From an uncultured Bacteroidales bacterium (GTDB lineage: Bacteria > Bacteroidota > Bacteroidia > Bacteroidales > Muribaculaceae): a stretch of 64,000 bases of DNA. This document shows, piece after piece, positions 40,255 through 48,327 of this stretch; position 1 is the first letter of the stretch, and each line of letters starts with the position of its first letter. The notes under the pieces are model-generated. The model was given only the letters and a program-made list of their open reading frames with translations. It made no database searches and was not told the DNA's origin. The stretch is taken from positions 1-64,000 of the forward strand of contig CADAAI010000011.1 in NCBI GenBank assembly GCA_902785925.1. Reading direction: 5' to 3'. Made by a program: the position numbers and the translations under genes.

Positions 40255-42090
40255 ATGCGCGACGAACTCAAACTTAAAATATCACTCCTTCCCGATAGTC
40301 CAGGCGTGTATCAATACCTGAACCGGGAAGGAGTAGTAATTTATGTGGGAAAGGCCAAAAACCTGAAGCGCCGCGTGAGTTCTTATTTCAATCGCGTGCA
40401 TCCTGTGGTGCGCACCAATTTGCTCGTACGCAATATCTGGGATATGAGATACATTGTGGTCAACAGCGAGGAAGAGGCTCTTGATCTCGAAAATAGCCTT
40501 ATCAAGGAATTTCAGCCACGCTACAATGTGTTGCTCAAGGACGATAAGTCCTACCCGTGGATTTGTGTCACGAAGGAGCTGTTTCCGCGTGTGTTTCTCA
40601 CTCGCGAGAAGCATTCAAAGGGGGTGAAATTCTTTGGACCTTACCCAAAGACTGAGGTCGCCCATGCGCTTGTCGACACGATCAAGCAGCTCTACCCTAT
40701 CCGCACTTGCCGGCATCCATTGACTGCCGAGAATGTGGAAAATCGCAAATACAAACTCTGCCTGCAGTACCACATCAAGAACTGTGAGGGATGTTGTCAG
40801 GGTTTTGTTTCACATGAAACATATGCCAACTATATCGACAACATAACCAAAATTCTCAATGGCGACACTAAGCAAGTGAGCGATTTTCTCCTGCAGGAAA
40901 TGATGGCGAGGGCCGAGGAATTAAAGTTTGAAGAAGCCGAAATTATCAAACGAAAATACCAGCTGCTGGAGAGATATCGCGCCAAGTCGGTAATCGTCAA
41001 CCCCACGATTCATAACATCGACGTGTTCACTATTGTGCGTGACGACGGTGCGGCCTATGTCAATTTCATGCACATGCGCAACGGAGCAATTGTGCAGAGT
41101 GTGACTGTCGAATACAAATTCCAGGATGCTGCTTCCGACGAAACCAACGAAGAGATAATCTCGACTGCCGTGCACGACATCCGTGAGCGTTTTGGCGACA
41201 CCTATAAGCATGACAAGGTGAAGGAAATTCTTGTTAATGTGATTCCCGATTTTGAAATTGAGGGTGTTGAATACGTGGTGCCTCAGCGTGGCGATAAACG
41301 TAAACTCGTGGCAATATCGCTAAAAAATGCTGAGCAATACCGCATCGAGAAACTCAAGCGCATGGAGAAACTCAACCCTGAGCAGCGAGCCACTCGCACG
41401 CTCACAACCATGATGAAGGATTTGCACCTTAACGAACTTCCGCGGCACATTGAGTGCTTCGACAATAGCAGCATCTCGGGAACAAATGCTGTGGCTGCTT
41501 GCGTTGTTTTCCGCAATGCCAAGCCAGCAAAGAAGGAATATCGGCATTTCAATATCAAGACTGCCGACGGCAATGACGACTATGCTCAGATGCGTGAAGT
41601 GATTCATCGCCGCTATTCGAGACTCTTAACCGAGGATTCCGAATTGCCGCAGCTTCTGGTGGTTGATGGTGGCAAGGGACAGCTTAACGCTGCTGTTGAG
41701 GTGCTCGACGAACTTGGGCTTCGTGGGACTATCGCTGCTATTGGCATTGCTAAGCGTCTCGACGAGATTTATTTCCCTGGCGACAGTGTCCCACTCTATA
41801 TCGATAAGAATAGCGAGACAATAAGGGTGATTCAAAAGTTGCGCGACGAGGCTCACCGTTTTGGCATCACTCATCACCGCAACAAGCGCAGCAAGTCACA
41901 AATCCATAGTCAGCTCGACGACATCAAGGGAATAGGTCCAGCAACACGTAATGCGCTGCTAAAGCACTTCAAGAGTCTTAAGCGTATCAAGGAGGCGACT
42001 CCAAACGAAATTTCATTCGTCGTGGGTGCCACTAAGGCTCGTCTGGTTATCGCAGCCCTTCACAGCGATGAAAATGCCAGTAAGGAGTAG
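40255..42090 (+). CDS. uvrC: Excinuclease ABC subunit C
   Basis: The 611-residue protein has the GIY-YIG nuclease domain (about 12-92: PGVYQYLNREGVVIYVGKAK). A UVR motif (about 205-240: EEAEIIKRKYQLLERY) and the C-terminal RNase-H-like nuclease (HIECFDNSSISGTNAVAACV) follow. The last part is a helix-hairpin-helix pair (LDDIKGIGPATRNALLKHF). UvrC makes both incisions in nucleotide excision repair after UvrAB loading. It follows apt by 49 bases. A near-match to parS lies inside the gene at 40806-40821. Confidence 0.97.
   Translation: MRDELKLKISLLPDSPGVYQYLNREGVVIYVGKAKNLKRRVSSYFNRVHPVVRTNLLVRNIWDMRYIVVNSEEEALDLENSLIKEFQPRYNVLLKDDKSYPWICVTKELFPRVFLTREKHSKGVKFFGPYPKTEVAHALVDTIKQLYPIRTCRHPLTAENVENRKYKLCLQYHIKNCEGCCQGFVSHETYANYIDNITKILNGDTKQVSDFLLQEMMARAEELKFEEAEIIKRKYQLLERYRAKSVIVNPTIHNIDVFTIVRDDGAAYVNFMHMRNGAIVQSVTVEYKFQDAASDETNEEIISTAVHDIRERFGDTYKHDKVKEILVNVIPDFEIEGVEYVVPQRGDKRKLVAISLKNAEQYRIEKLKRMEKLNPEQRATRTLTTMMKDLHLNELPRHIECFDNSSISGTNAVAACVVFRNAKPAKKEYRHFNIKTADGNDDYAQMREVIHRRYSRLLTEDSELPQLLVVDGGKGQLNAAVEVLDELGLRGTIAAIGIAKRLDEIYFPGDSVPLYIDKNSETIRVIQKLRDEAHRFGITHHRNKRSKSQIHSQLDDIKGIGPATRNALLKHFKSLKRIKEATPNEISFVVGATKARLVIAALHSDENASKE
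40806..40821. promoter_or_regulatory. parS-like sequence inside uvrC
   Basis: TGTTTCACATGAAACA differs from the palindromic consensus TGTTTCACGTGAAACA at one central base. It is 1.2 kb from the exact site at 39590. Because it is coding sequence, its meaning as a ParB site is uncertain. Confidence 0.55.
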
Positions 42091-42310
42091 GGGAGGACTA
42101 TTTCTTGGTTTTTCTCATTTTTCTCACTCAAAAACCGTAACGTGTGTTTTTCCTTAATAAGGTGTTGAGATTCAATGCGCTAATGTTGTAAAACCCCGTT
42201 TTTAAGCCGTTTTCCTCGCATTTTTTGAGTCTTTTTTCAAAATTCAAGCCAAATACCCGAGTGTGAACCCAATTTTTATCCCTTAATTTTCATGTGTCAT
42301 TTTTTTTTAC

Positions 42311-42318
42311 TATCTTCG
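42311..42318 (+). promoter_or_regulatory. -7-like element upstream of the glycosyltransferase at 42355
   Basis: TATCTTCG is one base off TAnnTTTG, about 37 bases before the ATG. A weak promoter call. Confidence 0.35.
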
Positions 42319-42354
42319 TGACATTAAATAATTCTAGCCGTAAAAATTTTTATC

Positions 42355-43464
42355 ATGATAAATGTTTTTCACATTGTCTCGAGCAAAACATGGGGAGGAG
42401 CCGAGCGATATGCCAGCGATCTCGTGGCACACATGCGTCACGACCGTGACTACTATGTCGAGGTGGTGAGTGCCAAGAATGATGATATTATCGAGCAGTT
42501 CCAGAAGATGGACATTCCTGTGTCGATTTTGCCGCTCAAGGGCATTCGCGACTTCGATAGTCCAGTACGCTTAGCGCGCATGCTACGAAAGGGCAAAAAC
42601 ATCGTGCATGTGCACACCTATCGCGATGCAGTAACCGCTGTTATGGCACGCATCATTAGCGATAACCCTAATACTAAGGTGGTCTTCACGCCTCACACCC
42701 TCAAGAAACCCACTTTCAACTATGTGTCGAAGAAGGTGTACCGAAACATCGACCGATATGTTTTTGTTTCGCAGTTTGCCTACGACCATTTCCTCTCTCA
42801 TGCCGAACCGCGCATTAAGAGGTCGCTCGCCAGTGTGATTCCCGAGAGTGTGCTCAACACCGACACTAGTGCTCAGGCTCCTGTACCCGACCTACGTAAG
42901 GAGCTGAAAATGAATCCAAACCAGGCTCTCATTATGTTCCATAGCCGCCTTAACCATGAAAAAGGTGTTGACGTGTTGCTCAAGGCAATCTCAGAACTGG
43001 ATCGCGATAGTTACAAACTCGTGATGCTAGGCGAGGGTCAGCCCAAGGCAGTGCAGCGCATTAAGAGCTATATCATTGAGAATAAACTAGTTCACAATGT
43101 TTATTTGATGGGATTCCAGCGCAATATGCATGGCTACTTGTGGCAGTGCGACTTTGGTGTGCAGCCATCTACCATCCCCGAGATGCAGGGTATAAGCAAC
43201 CTGGAATATATGAAGCAGGGCAAGCCCATCATCACCACCAATAATGGTGCGCAGCCCGAATATGTGCGTGACATGGAGAATGGCATTCTTGTTAAGCCTA
43301 ATCATGTTGAGCAGCTCACCGAGGCAATTAAGACTCTTGTCAATAATCGCGAACTCATAAATCGCATGGGTCGTCAGGCCAAGAGGGATTTTGACACGCA
43401 CCTCAATTATGAGAGTTTCTATCACAAGATAACATCGCTCTATAGTCAACTCTTAAACGATTGA
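42355..43464 (+). CDS. Glycosyltransferase family 4
   Basis: The 369-residue protein has a GT-B fold. The N-terminal domain shows SSKTWGGAERYASDLVAHMR (the G-G-AE loop of GT4 enzymes) and HVHTYRDA. The C-terminal nucleotide-sugar domain includes FHSRLNHEKGVDVLLKAI, LGEGQPK, VYLMGFQRN and QPSTIPEMQGISNLEYMKQG, with the conserved E at the GT4 EX7E position. It should transfer a sugar to a lipid-linked or surface glycan in the cytosol. A second GT4 gene lies at 44633, suggesting a small glycan locus. Confidence 0.9.
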   Translation: MINVFHIVSSKTWGGAERYASDLVAHMRHDRDYYVEVVSAKNDDIIEQFQKMDIPVSILPLKGIRDFDSPVRLARMLRKGKNIVHVHTYRDAVTAVMARIISDNPNTKVVFTPHTLKKPTFNYVSKKVYRNIDRYVFVSQFAYDHFLSHAEPRIKRSLASVIPESVLNTDTSAQAPVPDLRKELKMNPNQALIMFHSRLNHEKGVDVLLKAISELDRDSYKLVMLGEGQPKAVQRIKSYIIENKLVHNVYLMGFQRNMHGYLWQCDFGVQPSTIPEMQGISNLEYMKQGKPIITTNNGAQPEYVRDMENGILVKPNHVEQLTEAIKTLVNNRELINRMGRQAKRDFDTHLNYESFYHKITSLYSQLLND

Positions 43465-43496
43465 TTGACAGTAGGGTAGCGGTTGGTATTTAAGAT

Positions 43497-43958
43497 ATGG
43501 AAAAGATTATGAATCCGTGGCGTGGTCATCCACGCTACAACTGCTTTGGATGCGCACCCGGCAATCCCATTGGTTTGCATTTAGAGTTTTGGGAAGACGG
43601 CGACGACATTGTCACCCACTGGCAGCCACAGCCCAATTATCAGGGATGGATCGACACCTTGCACGGCGGCATCTTGAGTACACTCATCGACGAAACTTGT
43701 GGCTGGGTTGTCACTAGCAAGATGCACACCAATGGCTTCACTGTTGAGATGAACGTGCGTTTCCGCAAGGCTGTCTCGACCCAAGATCCTGAGCTTACTG
43801 TTAGGGCTCACATCACCGAGCAGCGTCGCAACCTGTTTTTTATGCATGCTGTCTTGACCAATAATGCTGGGGATGTGTGTGTCGAGGGTGACGTTACCTA
43901 TTACTTGATGAGCGCCGAGAAAGCCAAGGAAATAGGCTTTGAGTCGTTTGGCGATTAG
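43497..43958 (+). CDS. Hotdog-fold thioesterase (PaaI-like)
   Basis: The 153-residue protein shows the PaaI/YigI-type motifs NCFGCAPGNPIGLHLEFW and the active-site segment WIDTLHGGILSTLIDETCGW, followed by VEMNVRFRKAV. It likely hydrolyses acyl-CoA or acyl-ACP. The substrate cannot be predicted. It follows the glycosyltransferase gene by 32 bases and may be cotranscribed. Confidence 0.88.
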   Translation: MEKIMNPWRGHPRYNCFGCAPGNPIGLHLEFWEDGDDIVTHWQPQPNYQGWIDTLHGGILSTLIDETCGWVVTSKMHTNGFTVEMNVRFRKAVSTQDPELTVRAHITEQRRNLFFMHAVLTNNAGDVCVEGDVTYYLMSAEKAKEIGFESFGD

Positions 43959-44007
43959 GTGTATGTTTTTTTAATAACGGGAGTACAAGATTGTCAAAGA
44001 TTTTAGC

Positions 44008-44015
44008 TACTTTTG
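44008..44015 (+). promoter_or_regulatory. -7 element upstream of the acetyltransferase gene
   Basis: TACTTTTG matches TAnnTTTG, about 29 bases before ATG 44044. Confidence 0.5.
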
Positions 44016-44043
44016 CACTCTATAAACTTGATGCAGCAGCAAT

Positions 44044-44658
44044 ATGAATCCTTACACACAATTTGCACTGCTATCGGCATCATCATTAAGGATGCTGCCG
44101 CACATTGCCCTATACTTGTGCCACCGCAAGGAAATCGACCGCGACCTGGGAAAGTATGGAGAGGGCGATGGGGGAGTGGTGACCTTTGTCAAGGTGTGCA
44201 CTCGCCAGCGCGTGTTCCGCAACTTGTTCTATTATCGCATGGGAGAATACAAATCGGTGTTCATCAAGTGGTTGATGCCACCTGAGCGCACCCTCAACAT
44301 TTGGTGCCCAAAGATAGGTGAGGGCTGCCATTTTGAGCACAACTATGCCACCTATCTCAATGCCGAGAGCATTGGCGATAATTTTTATTGTTTGCAACTA
44401 GTAACACTGGGAAACGACAAAAACGGCAAGCGCCCCACCATAGGTAATAACGTAAAGATTTTCACTGGCGCCACTGTGTTTGGCGACGTAAAGATTGGTG
44501 ACAACGCTACAATAGGTGCTGGCGCAGTAGTAAACTGCGATGTTCCAAGCAACTGCACGGTAGCTGGCAATCCCGCAAAGATTGTAAAACTCAACGGCGA
44601 GAAGGTAGATTTGCCACTAAATGGATACCGCCATGAAGGTAGTGATAATAAATCATAG
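44044..44658 (+). CDS. Serine-acetyltransferase-like hexapeptide-repeat transferase
   Basis: The 204-residue protein has a helical N-terminal part (ALYLCHRKEIDRDLGKY) and a left-handed beta-helix of hexapeptide repeats (IGDNFYCLQLVTLGNDKNG, PTIGNNVKIFTGATVFGDVK, IGDNATIGAGAVVNCDVP), ending in AGNPAKIVK. It is close to serine acetyltransferases. The position between two glycosyltransferase genes suggests acetylation of a sugar in surface glycan synthesis. The stop overlaps the next gene by 26 bases, indicating coupling. Confidence 0.85.
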   Translation: MNPYTQFALLSASSLRMLPHIALYLCHRKEIDRDLGKYGEGDGGVVTFVKVCTRQRVFRNLFYYRMGEYKSVFIKWLMPPERTLNIWCPKIGEGCHFEHNYATYLNAESIGDNFYCLQLVTLGNDKNGKRPTIGNNVKIFTGATVFGDVKIGDNATIGAGAVVNCDVPSNCTVAGNPAKIVKLNGEKVDLPLNGYRHEGSDNKS

Positions 44659-45874
44659 CGACATGCAAGGCGGGGCGGCGATAGTGTCGCTGAGGCTTGC
44701 ACATGCCCTTAGGGAGAAAGGCGTTGACGCCCGCATGCTCGTCATCGACAAGCAAAGCGATGATGCCCTAGTGGGCGTTATGGGCAGCAAATGGCTCAAC
44801 AAGTGGAACTTCCTTGCCGAGCGACTGGGTGTGTTCCTGCGCAACGGCATGAGGCGCGACACTTTGTTTAAAATCGATACTGGCTCTCACGGTGTCAACA
44901 TAACTTCTCATCCATGGGTTAAAGATGCCGATGTGGTTTGCCTGAACTGGGTTAACCAGGGCACAATGTCGCTCAAAGGCATCAAACAACTGGCCCAAAG
45001 TGGCAAACCCATAGTGTGGACCATGCACGACATGTGGAACTGCACGGGAGTGTGCCACTACTCGTTTGAGTGCGAGCAATACAAGGAAATTTGCAACAGC
45101 TGTCCACTACTTGAGACTAAAGGCAACGACCTCTCAACAACTATACAAGAGAAAAAACGCAAACTCTATGAGCAGGCTCACATCCATTTTGTGGCAGTGA
45201 GCCACTGGCTTGCCGAGTGCTGCAAGCGCAGCACTTCAATGGCCGATAGCGACCTAAGCGTAATTTATAATGCATTCCCTATCAACGACTTCGACTGCAC
45301 AAGACTAGAAAACGGCATTGAGGGCATTCCCGCCAACAAAAAGATAATTGTGATGGGAGCACGCAGGCTCGACGTTGAAGTGAAGGGTTTCAAGGAGCTT
45401 ATAGAGACGACGCAATACATTGCCCATAATAAGCCCGAACTTGCCGAAAAGATTCACTTAGTGCTCTATGGCGACCTGCACGACAAGTCGCTGCTAAACA
45501 AGATTGAGATTCCTTGCACCTACCTCGGCACGATTGCCTCGACCGAGCAGTTAAGCCGCCTGTACCGCCACAGCGACATTGTGCTGTCGACAGCCCTTTA
45601 TGAGAACCTGCCGGGCACGCTCATCGAAGGGCAGGCAAGTGGATGCGTGCCAGTGACTTTCGGGATGGGAGGTCAAGCCGACATCGTGGACCACCTAAAA
45701 ACTGGGTATATTGCTGATTATAAAGATGCTGCGAGCGTGGTAGATGGCATTGAGTGGGCGATTGGCGCCAACGTGTCGCGTGAGTTCCTTCACAGTGAGG
45801 TGGAGCGCAAGTTTGCAGCCTCGAAGATAGCACAGCAATATTTTCAACTCTTTGACAAATTAATAAATCGATAA
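44633..45874 (+). CDS. Glycosyltransferase family 4 (second)
   Basis: The 413-residue GT-B enzyme starts KVVIINHSDMQGGAAIVSLRLA (GGA loop split here for length) and contains VWTMHDMWNCTGVCHY. Its GT4 C-domain has VMGARRLDVEVKGFKELIE, LGTIASTEQLSRLYRHSDI, and STALYENLPGTLIEGQASG with the EX7E glutamates. ATG 44633 (MKVVIINH) is preferred over 44621 because the family starts with this beta strand. It probably works with the overlapping acetyltransferase in making a surface glycan. The next gene begins three bases after its stop but is functionally unrelated. Confidence 0.88.
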   Translation: MKVVIINHSDMQGGAAIVSLRLAHALREKGVDARMLVIDKQSDDALVGVMGSKWLNKWNFLAERLGVFLRNGMRRDTLFKIDTGSHGVNITSHPWVKDADVVCLNWVNQGTMSLKGIKQLAQSGKPIVWTMHDMWNCTGVCHYSFECEQYKEICNSCPLLETKGNDLSTTIQEKKRKLYEQAHIHFVAVSHWLAECCKRSTSMADSDLSVIYNAFPINDFDCTRLENGIEGIPANKKIIVMGARRLDVEVKGFKELIETTQYIAHNKPELAEKIHLVLYGDLHDKSLLNKIEIPCTYLGTIASTEQLSRLYRHSDIVLSTALYENLPGTLIEGQASGCVPVTFGMGGQADIVDHLKTGYIADYKDAASVVDGIEWAIGANVSREFLHSEVERKFAASKIAQQYFQLFDKLINR

Positions 45875-45877
45875 ATT

Positions 45878-46714
45878 ATGAAAATTCTAAAATGGATTAT
45901 GGGTATTGCAGCTGTAACGATGCTGGTTGCTTTGGGAAGTCCTAAAGCCGAGGCGAAGAAAGCTCTTGTGCTTTATTATTCTCAGACGTCGAACACCAAG
46001 GCAGTCGCCCAAGAAATTGCCAAGCGTCTTAAGGCTGATATTGAGGAAATAGTGCTTGTAACACCCTATGATGGAGATTACAAGGCAACCATTGAACGGA
46101 GCAGGAAAGAGCGTGAGCAAGGAATCACTCCCGCGATTCAGCCTATAAAAGCCAAAATTAAAAAGTATGATGTCATATTCCTGGGTTATCCCATTTGGTA
46201 CGGCACCTATGCTCCTCCCATTGCCACGCTGCTCGACAAAGTGGACCTGAGTGGCAAGAAGATTGTGCCTTTCTGCACTTTTGGCAGCGGAGGCTTAGAA
46301 TCGAGTGCTGCCTATCTTGCCCAGGCTCAGCCTAAAGCAAAGATTCTTGACGGCTATGGAGTGCGCGCCGCCCGCATGGATGCTATGCCTAAGGAGGTTG
46401 ACCAGTTTCTCAAGGCAAGCGGTTTCCTCAAGGGTAAGTATGTGAAGCTTGCCGATTTCCCAGCACAACATGTCGTTAGCGATGAGGAGTCTGCCATCTT
46501 TGATGCAGCAGTGGGTGATTACCCAATGATAAGTGCCAAAGCGATGACTGTAGCGTCACGCACTATTCCTGATGGCATGGAATATCTGTTCACTGCAGTC
46601 GATAAACCTCGGAAAAACGATTCAAATCTTCAGATGCGTCCACCAGTTGAGATGAAGGTGTATGTTTCCGTTCTCGATGGCAAGGCACCTGTGTTTACTA
46701 AAGTTGTAAGATAA
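45878..46714 (+). CDS. Exported flavodoxin with extra C-terminal domain
   Basis: The 278-residue protein has a signal peptide (about 1-26, GSPKAEAKK). A flavodoxin domain follows with the phosphate loop YYSQTSNTKAVAQEIAKRL, then FLGYPIWYGTYAPPIATLLD and FCTFGSGGLESS, typical of the FMN-binding loops. Residues after about 185 form an additional domain with no recognised family (DAAVGDYPMISAKAMTVASR, VEMKVYVSVLDGKAPVF). Flavodoxins are normally cytosolic electron carriers. Export implies periplasmic FMN loading or a non-redox role. It starts three bases after the glycosyltransferase stop. Confidence 0.85.
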   Translation: MKILKWIMGIAAVTMLVALGSPKAEAKKALVLYYSQTSNTKAVAQEIAKRLKADIEEIVLVTPYDGDYKATIERSRKEREQGITPAIQPIKAKIKKYDVIFLGYPIWYGTYAPPIATLLDKVDLSGKKIVPFCTFGSGGLESSAAYLAQAQPKAKILDGYGVRAARMDAMPKEVDQFLKASGFLKGKYVKLADFPAQHVVSDEESAIFDAAVGDYPMISAKAMTVASRTIPDGMEYLFTAVDKPRKNDSNLQMRPPVEMKVYVSVLDGKAPVFTKVVR

Positions 46715-46734
46715 ATGTGTAAAAATATATAGCT

Positions 46735-47517
46735 ATGCAGACAGTTTTATTCACAAGTACGATATTTGGTCCCATCCACAGCCGTAGGTTGGGGACTTCG
46801 CTAGGTGTTAACCTCATGCCTAACGATGGTAAGATTTGTTCGTTCGACTGCCTCTACTGCGAGGCTGGTTACAATGCTCAGGGTCCTGGCACCACGGGTG
46901 TGGCAAAGCGTGAAACGCTCAAAAAGCAGTTAAAAGCCAAGCTTCAAGAAATGCATGAGGCAGGAGAGAAGCTCGATGTGATAACCTTCTCGGGCAACGG
47001 AGAGCCCACATTGCACCCCAAGTTCAAGGAGATAGTGCATGACGTTATTAACTTGCGCAACCAGTATTTTCCTGAGGCTAAGGTGAGCGTACTGAGCAAT
47101 GCCACGATGGCTGGACGCCCCAATGTAATTGCCGCTCTCAAGCAGGTGGATAACAACATACTAAAACTCGACAGTGCTGTGGCTCGCACCATGAGGCAAA
47201 TTAATCGCCCAACGTCGCCCAACGTGTTACCACAGGGCATTATTGAGGACTTGAAGGCCTTTGGCGGCAAGTGTATCGTACAAACCATGATGGTGCGCGG
47301 TGAGCATGACGGTCAGATTGTTGATAACACTACCGATGCCGAGATTGATGCTCTCATCAACGCCTATCTTGCAATCCAGCCACGGGAAATAATGCTTTAC
47401 ACAATCGACCGTAAGACTCCCGAGGAGAAACTTGTTAAGGTGCCTGCCGAGGATCTCAAGCGCATTGCACGCCGCATCGAGGCCGAGACTGGCATCACAG
47501 TGCAAGTGAGCTGTTAG
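46735..47517 (+). CDS. Radical SAM protein
   Basis: The 260-residue protein has the 4Fe-4S cluster motif CSFDCLYC (Cys35, Cys39, Cys42) near its N-terminus. Other radical SAM features are FSGNGEPTLHPKF and VSVLSNATM. It begins with FGPIHSRRLGTSLGVNL, found in a conserved family often annotated as Fe-S oxidoreductase or wybutosine-related. The product is not known. It follows the flavodoxin gene by 20 bases, but that flavodoxin is exported and so is not its obvious electron donor. Confidence 0.88.
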   Translation: MQTVLFTSTIFGPIHSRRLGTSLGVNLMPNDGKICSFDCLYCEAGYNAQGPGTTGVAKRETLKKQLKAKLQEMHEAGEKLDVITFSGNGEPTLHPKFKEIVHDVINLRNQYFPEAKVSVLSNATMAGRPNVIAALKQVDNNILKLDSAVARTMRQINRPTSPNVLPQGIIEDLKAFGGKCIVQTMMVRGEHDGQIVDNTTDAEIDALINAYLAIQPREIMLYTIDRKTPEEKLVKVPAEDLKRIARRIEAETGITVQVSC

Positions 47518-47542
47518 TAAATAGTTCATAGTTTGGTTGGGG

Positions 47543-48247
47543 ATGTACTATATTGAGGATGAGGAGTTTGGTAAAGTGCGTGTTGGCATTCGTGCTGGCA
47601 TGCGCAATATCACCATGCGTTGGAAGGGTGAAACGCTCTATATGAACGCACCGCGTGGTGTGAGTGAACCTCAACTGCGCAGCACTCTCGAGTCGTTCCG
47701 TGTCAAGTTGCGCGCCAGCAGGGACAAAAACATCGTGTCCTATCACATTGGGCAAGTGATACAATGCTATGGCTTGACTCTCACTATCGAGGAGCAGACC
47801 AAGCGCCCTGACTTTATTCTTTTTAAGCATACCTCTGACAATGTCAAGGTACTGGTGCCCAAAGGTCGCGACCTAGATGACTCGCACAACAAACTGTGGG
47901 TGTCGAAGGCGTTGCGCTCGGCTATTGATGGCCATGCTCACGAAAAGCTCATTCCGCTGGCGCAGGAAGTGAGCAAGAGGGTAGGGGTTGCGCCATTACG
48001 TTTCGAAATTGGACGCGGTTTGCGCAAGCTGGGGCATTGCACCCCTGGCAAGGTTATTCAGCTCTCGGCAAACCTTCTCTTCTTGCCTGAAGAGCTTATT
48101 GAACTTACCATCTGTCATGAATTGGCTCACCTCACCCATATGAACCATTCACCGCAATTTCATGCTCTTGTCGACACCTATCTCATGGGGCGGGAAAAGC
48201 AACTTGAGAAGAAGCTTAAAGCCTTCAACTGGCCTGTATTACGGTAG
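47543..48247 (+). CDS. YgjP-like metal-dependent hydrolase
   Basis: Starting at ATG 47543 (the TTG at 47537 is less likely), the 234-residue protein has the zinc site HELAH (His192, Glu193, His196) with a third ligand in MNHSPQF (His202). This pattern is typical of the YgjP/M48-like family (DUF45). The N-terminal part carries beta strands (VRVGIRAGMRNITMRW). The biological substrate is unknown. It ends before a strong terminator. Confidence 0.88.
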   Translation: MYYIEDEEFGKVRVGIRAGMRNITMRWKGETLYMNAPRGVSEPQLRSTLESFRVKLRASRDKNIVSYHIGQVIQCYGLTLTIEEQTKRPDFILFKHTSDNVKVLVPKGRDLDDSHNKLWVSKALRSAIDGHAHEKLIPLAQEVSKRVGVAPLRFEIGRGLRKLGHCTPGKVIQLSANLLFLPEELIELTICHELAHLTHMNHSPQFHALVDTYLMGREKQLEKKLKAFNWPVLR

Positions 48248-48269
48248 ATGATAATTTGCAAAATTAAAG

Positions 48270-48312
48270 TTAAAGGTGCCTCCTAAATTCAGGAAGCACC
48301 TTTAACTTTTTT
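48270..48312. terminator. Terminator between convergent genes
   Basis: TTAAAGGTGC pairs with GCACCTTTAA, extended by TCCT/AGGA around AAATTC, and is followed by CTTTTTT on the plus side. T-rich sequence on the minus side also fits use by the peptidase gene. Confidence 0.9.
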
Positions 48313-48327
48313 ATGTGCAATTATTGA

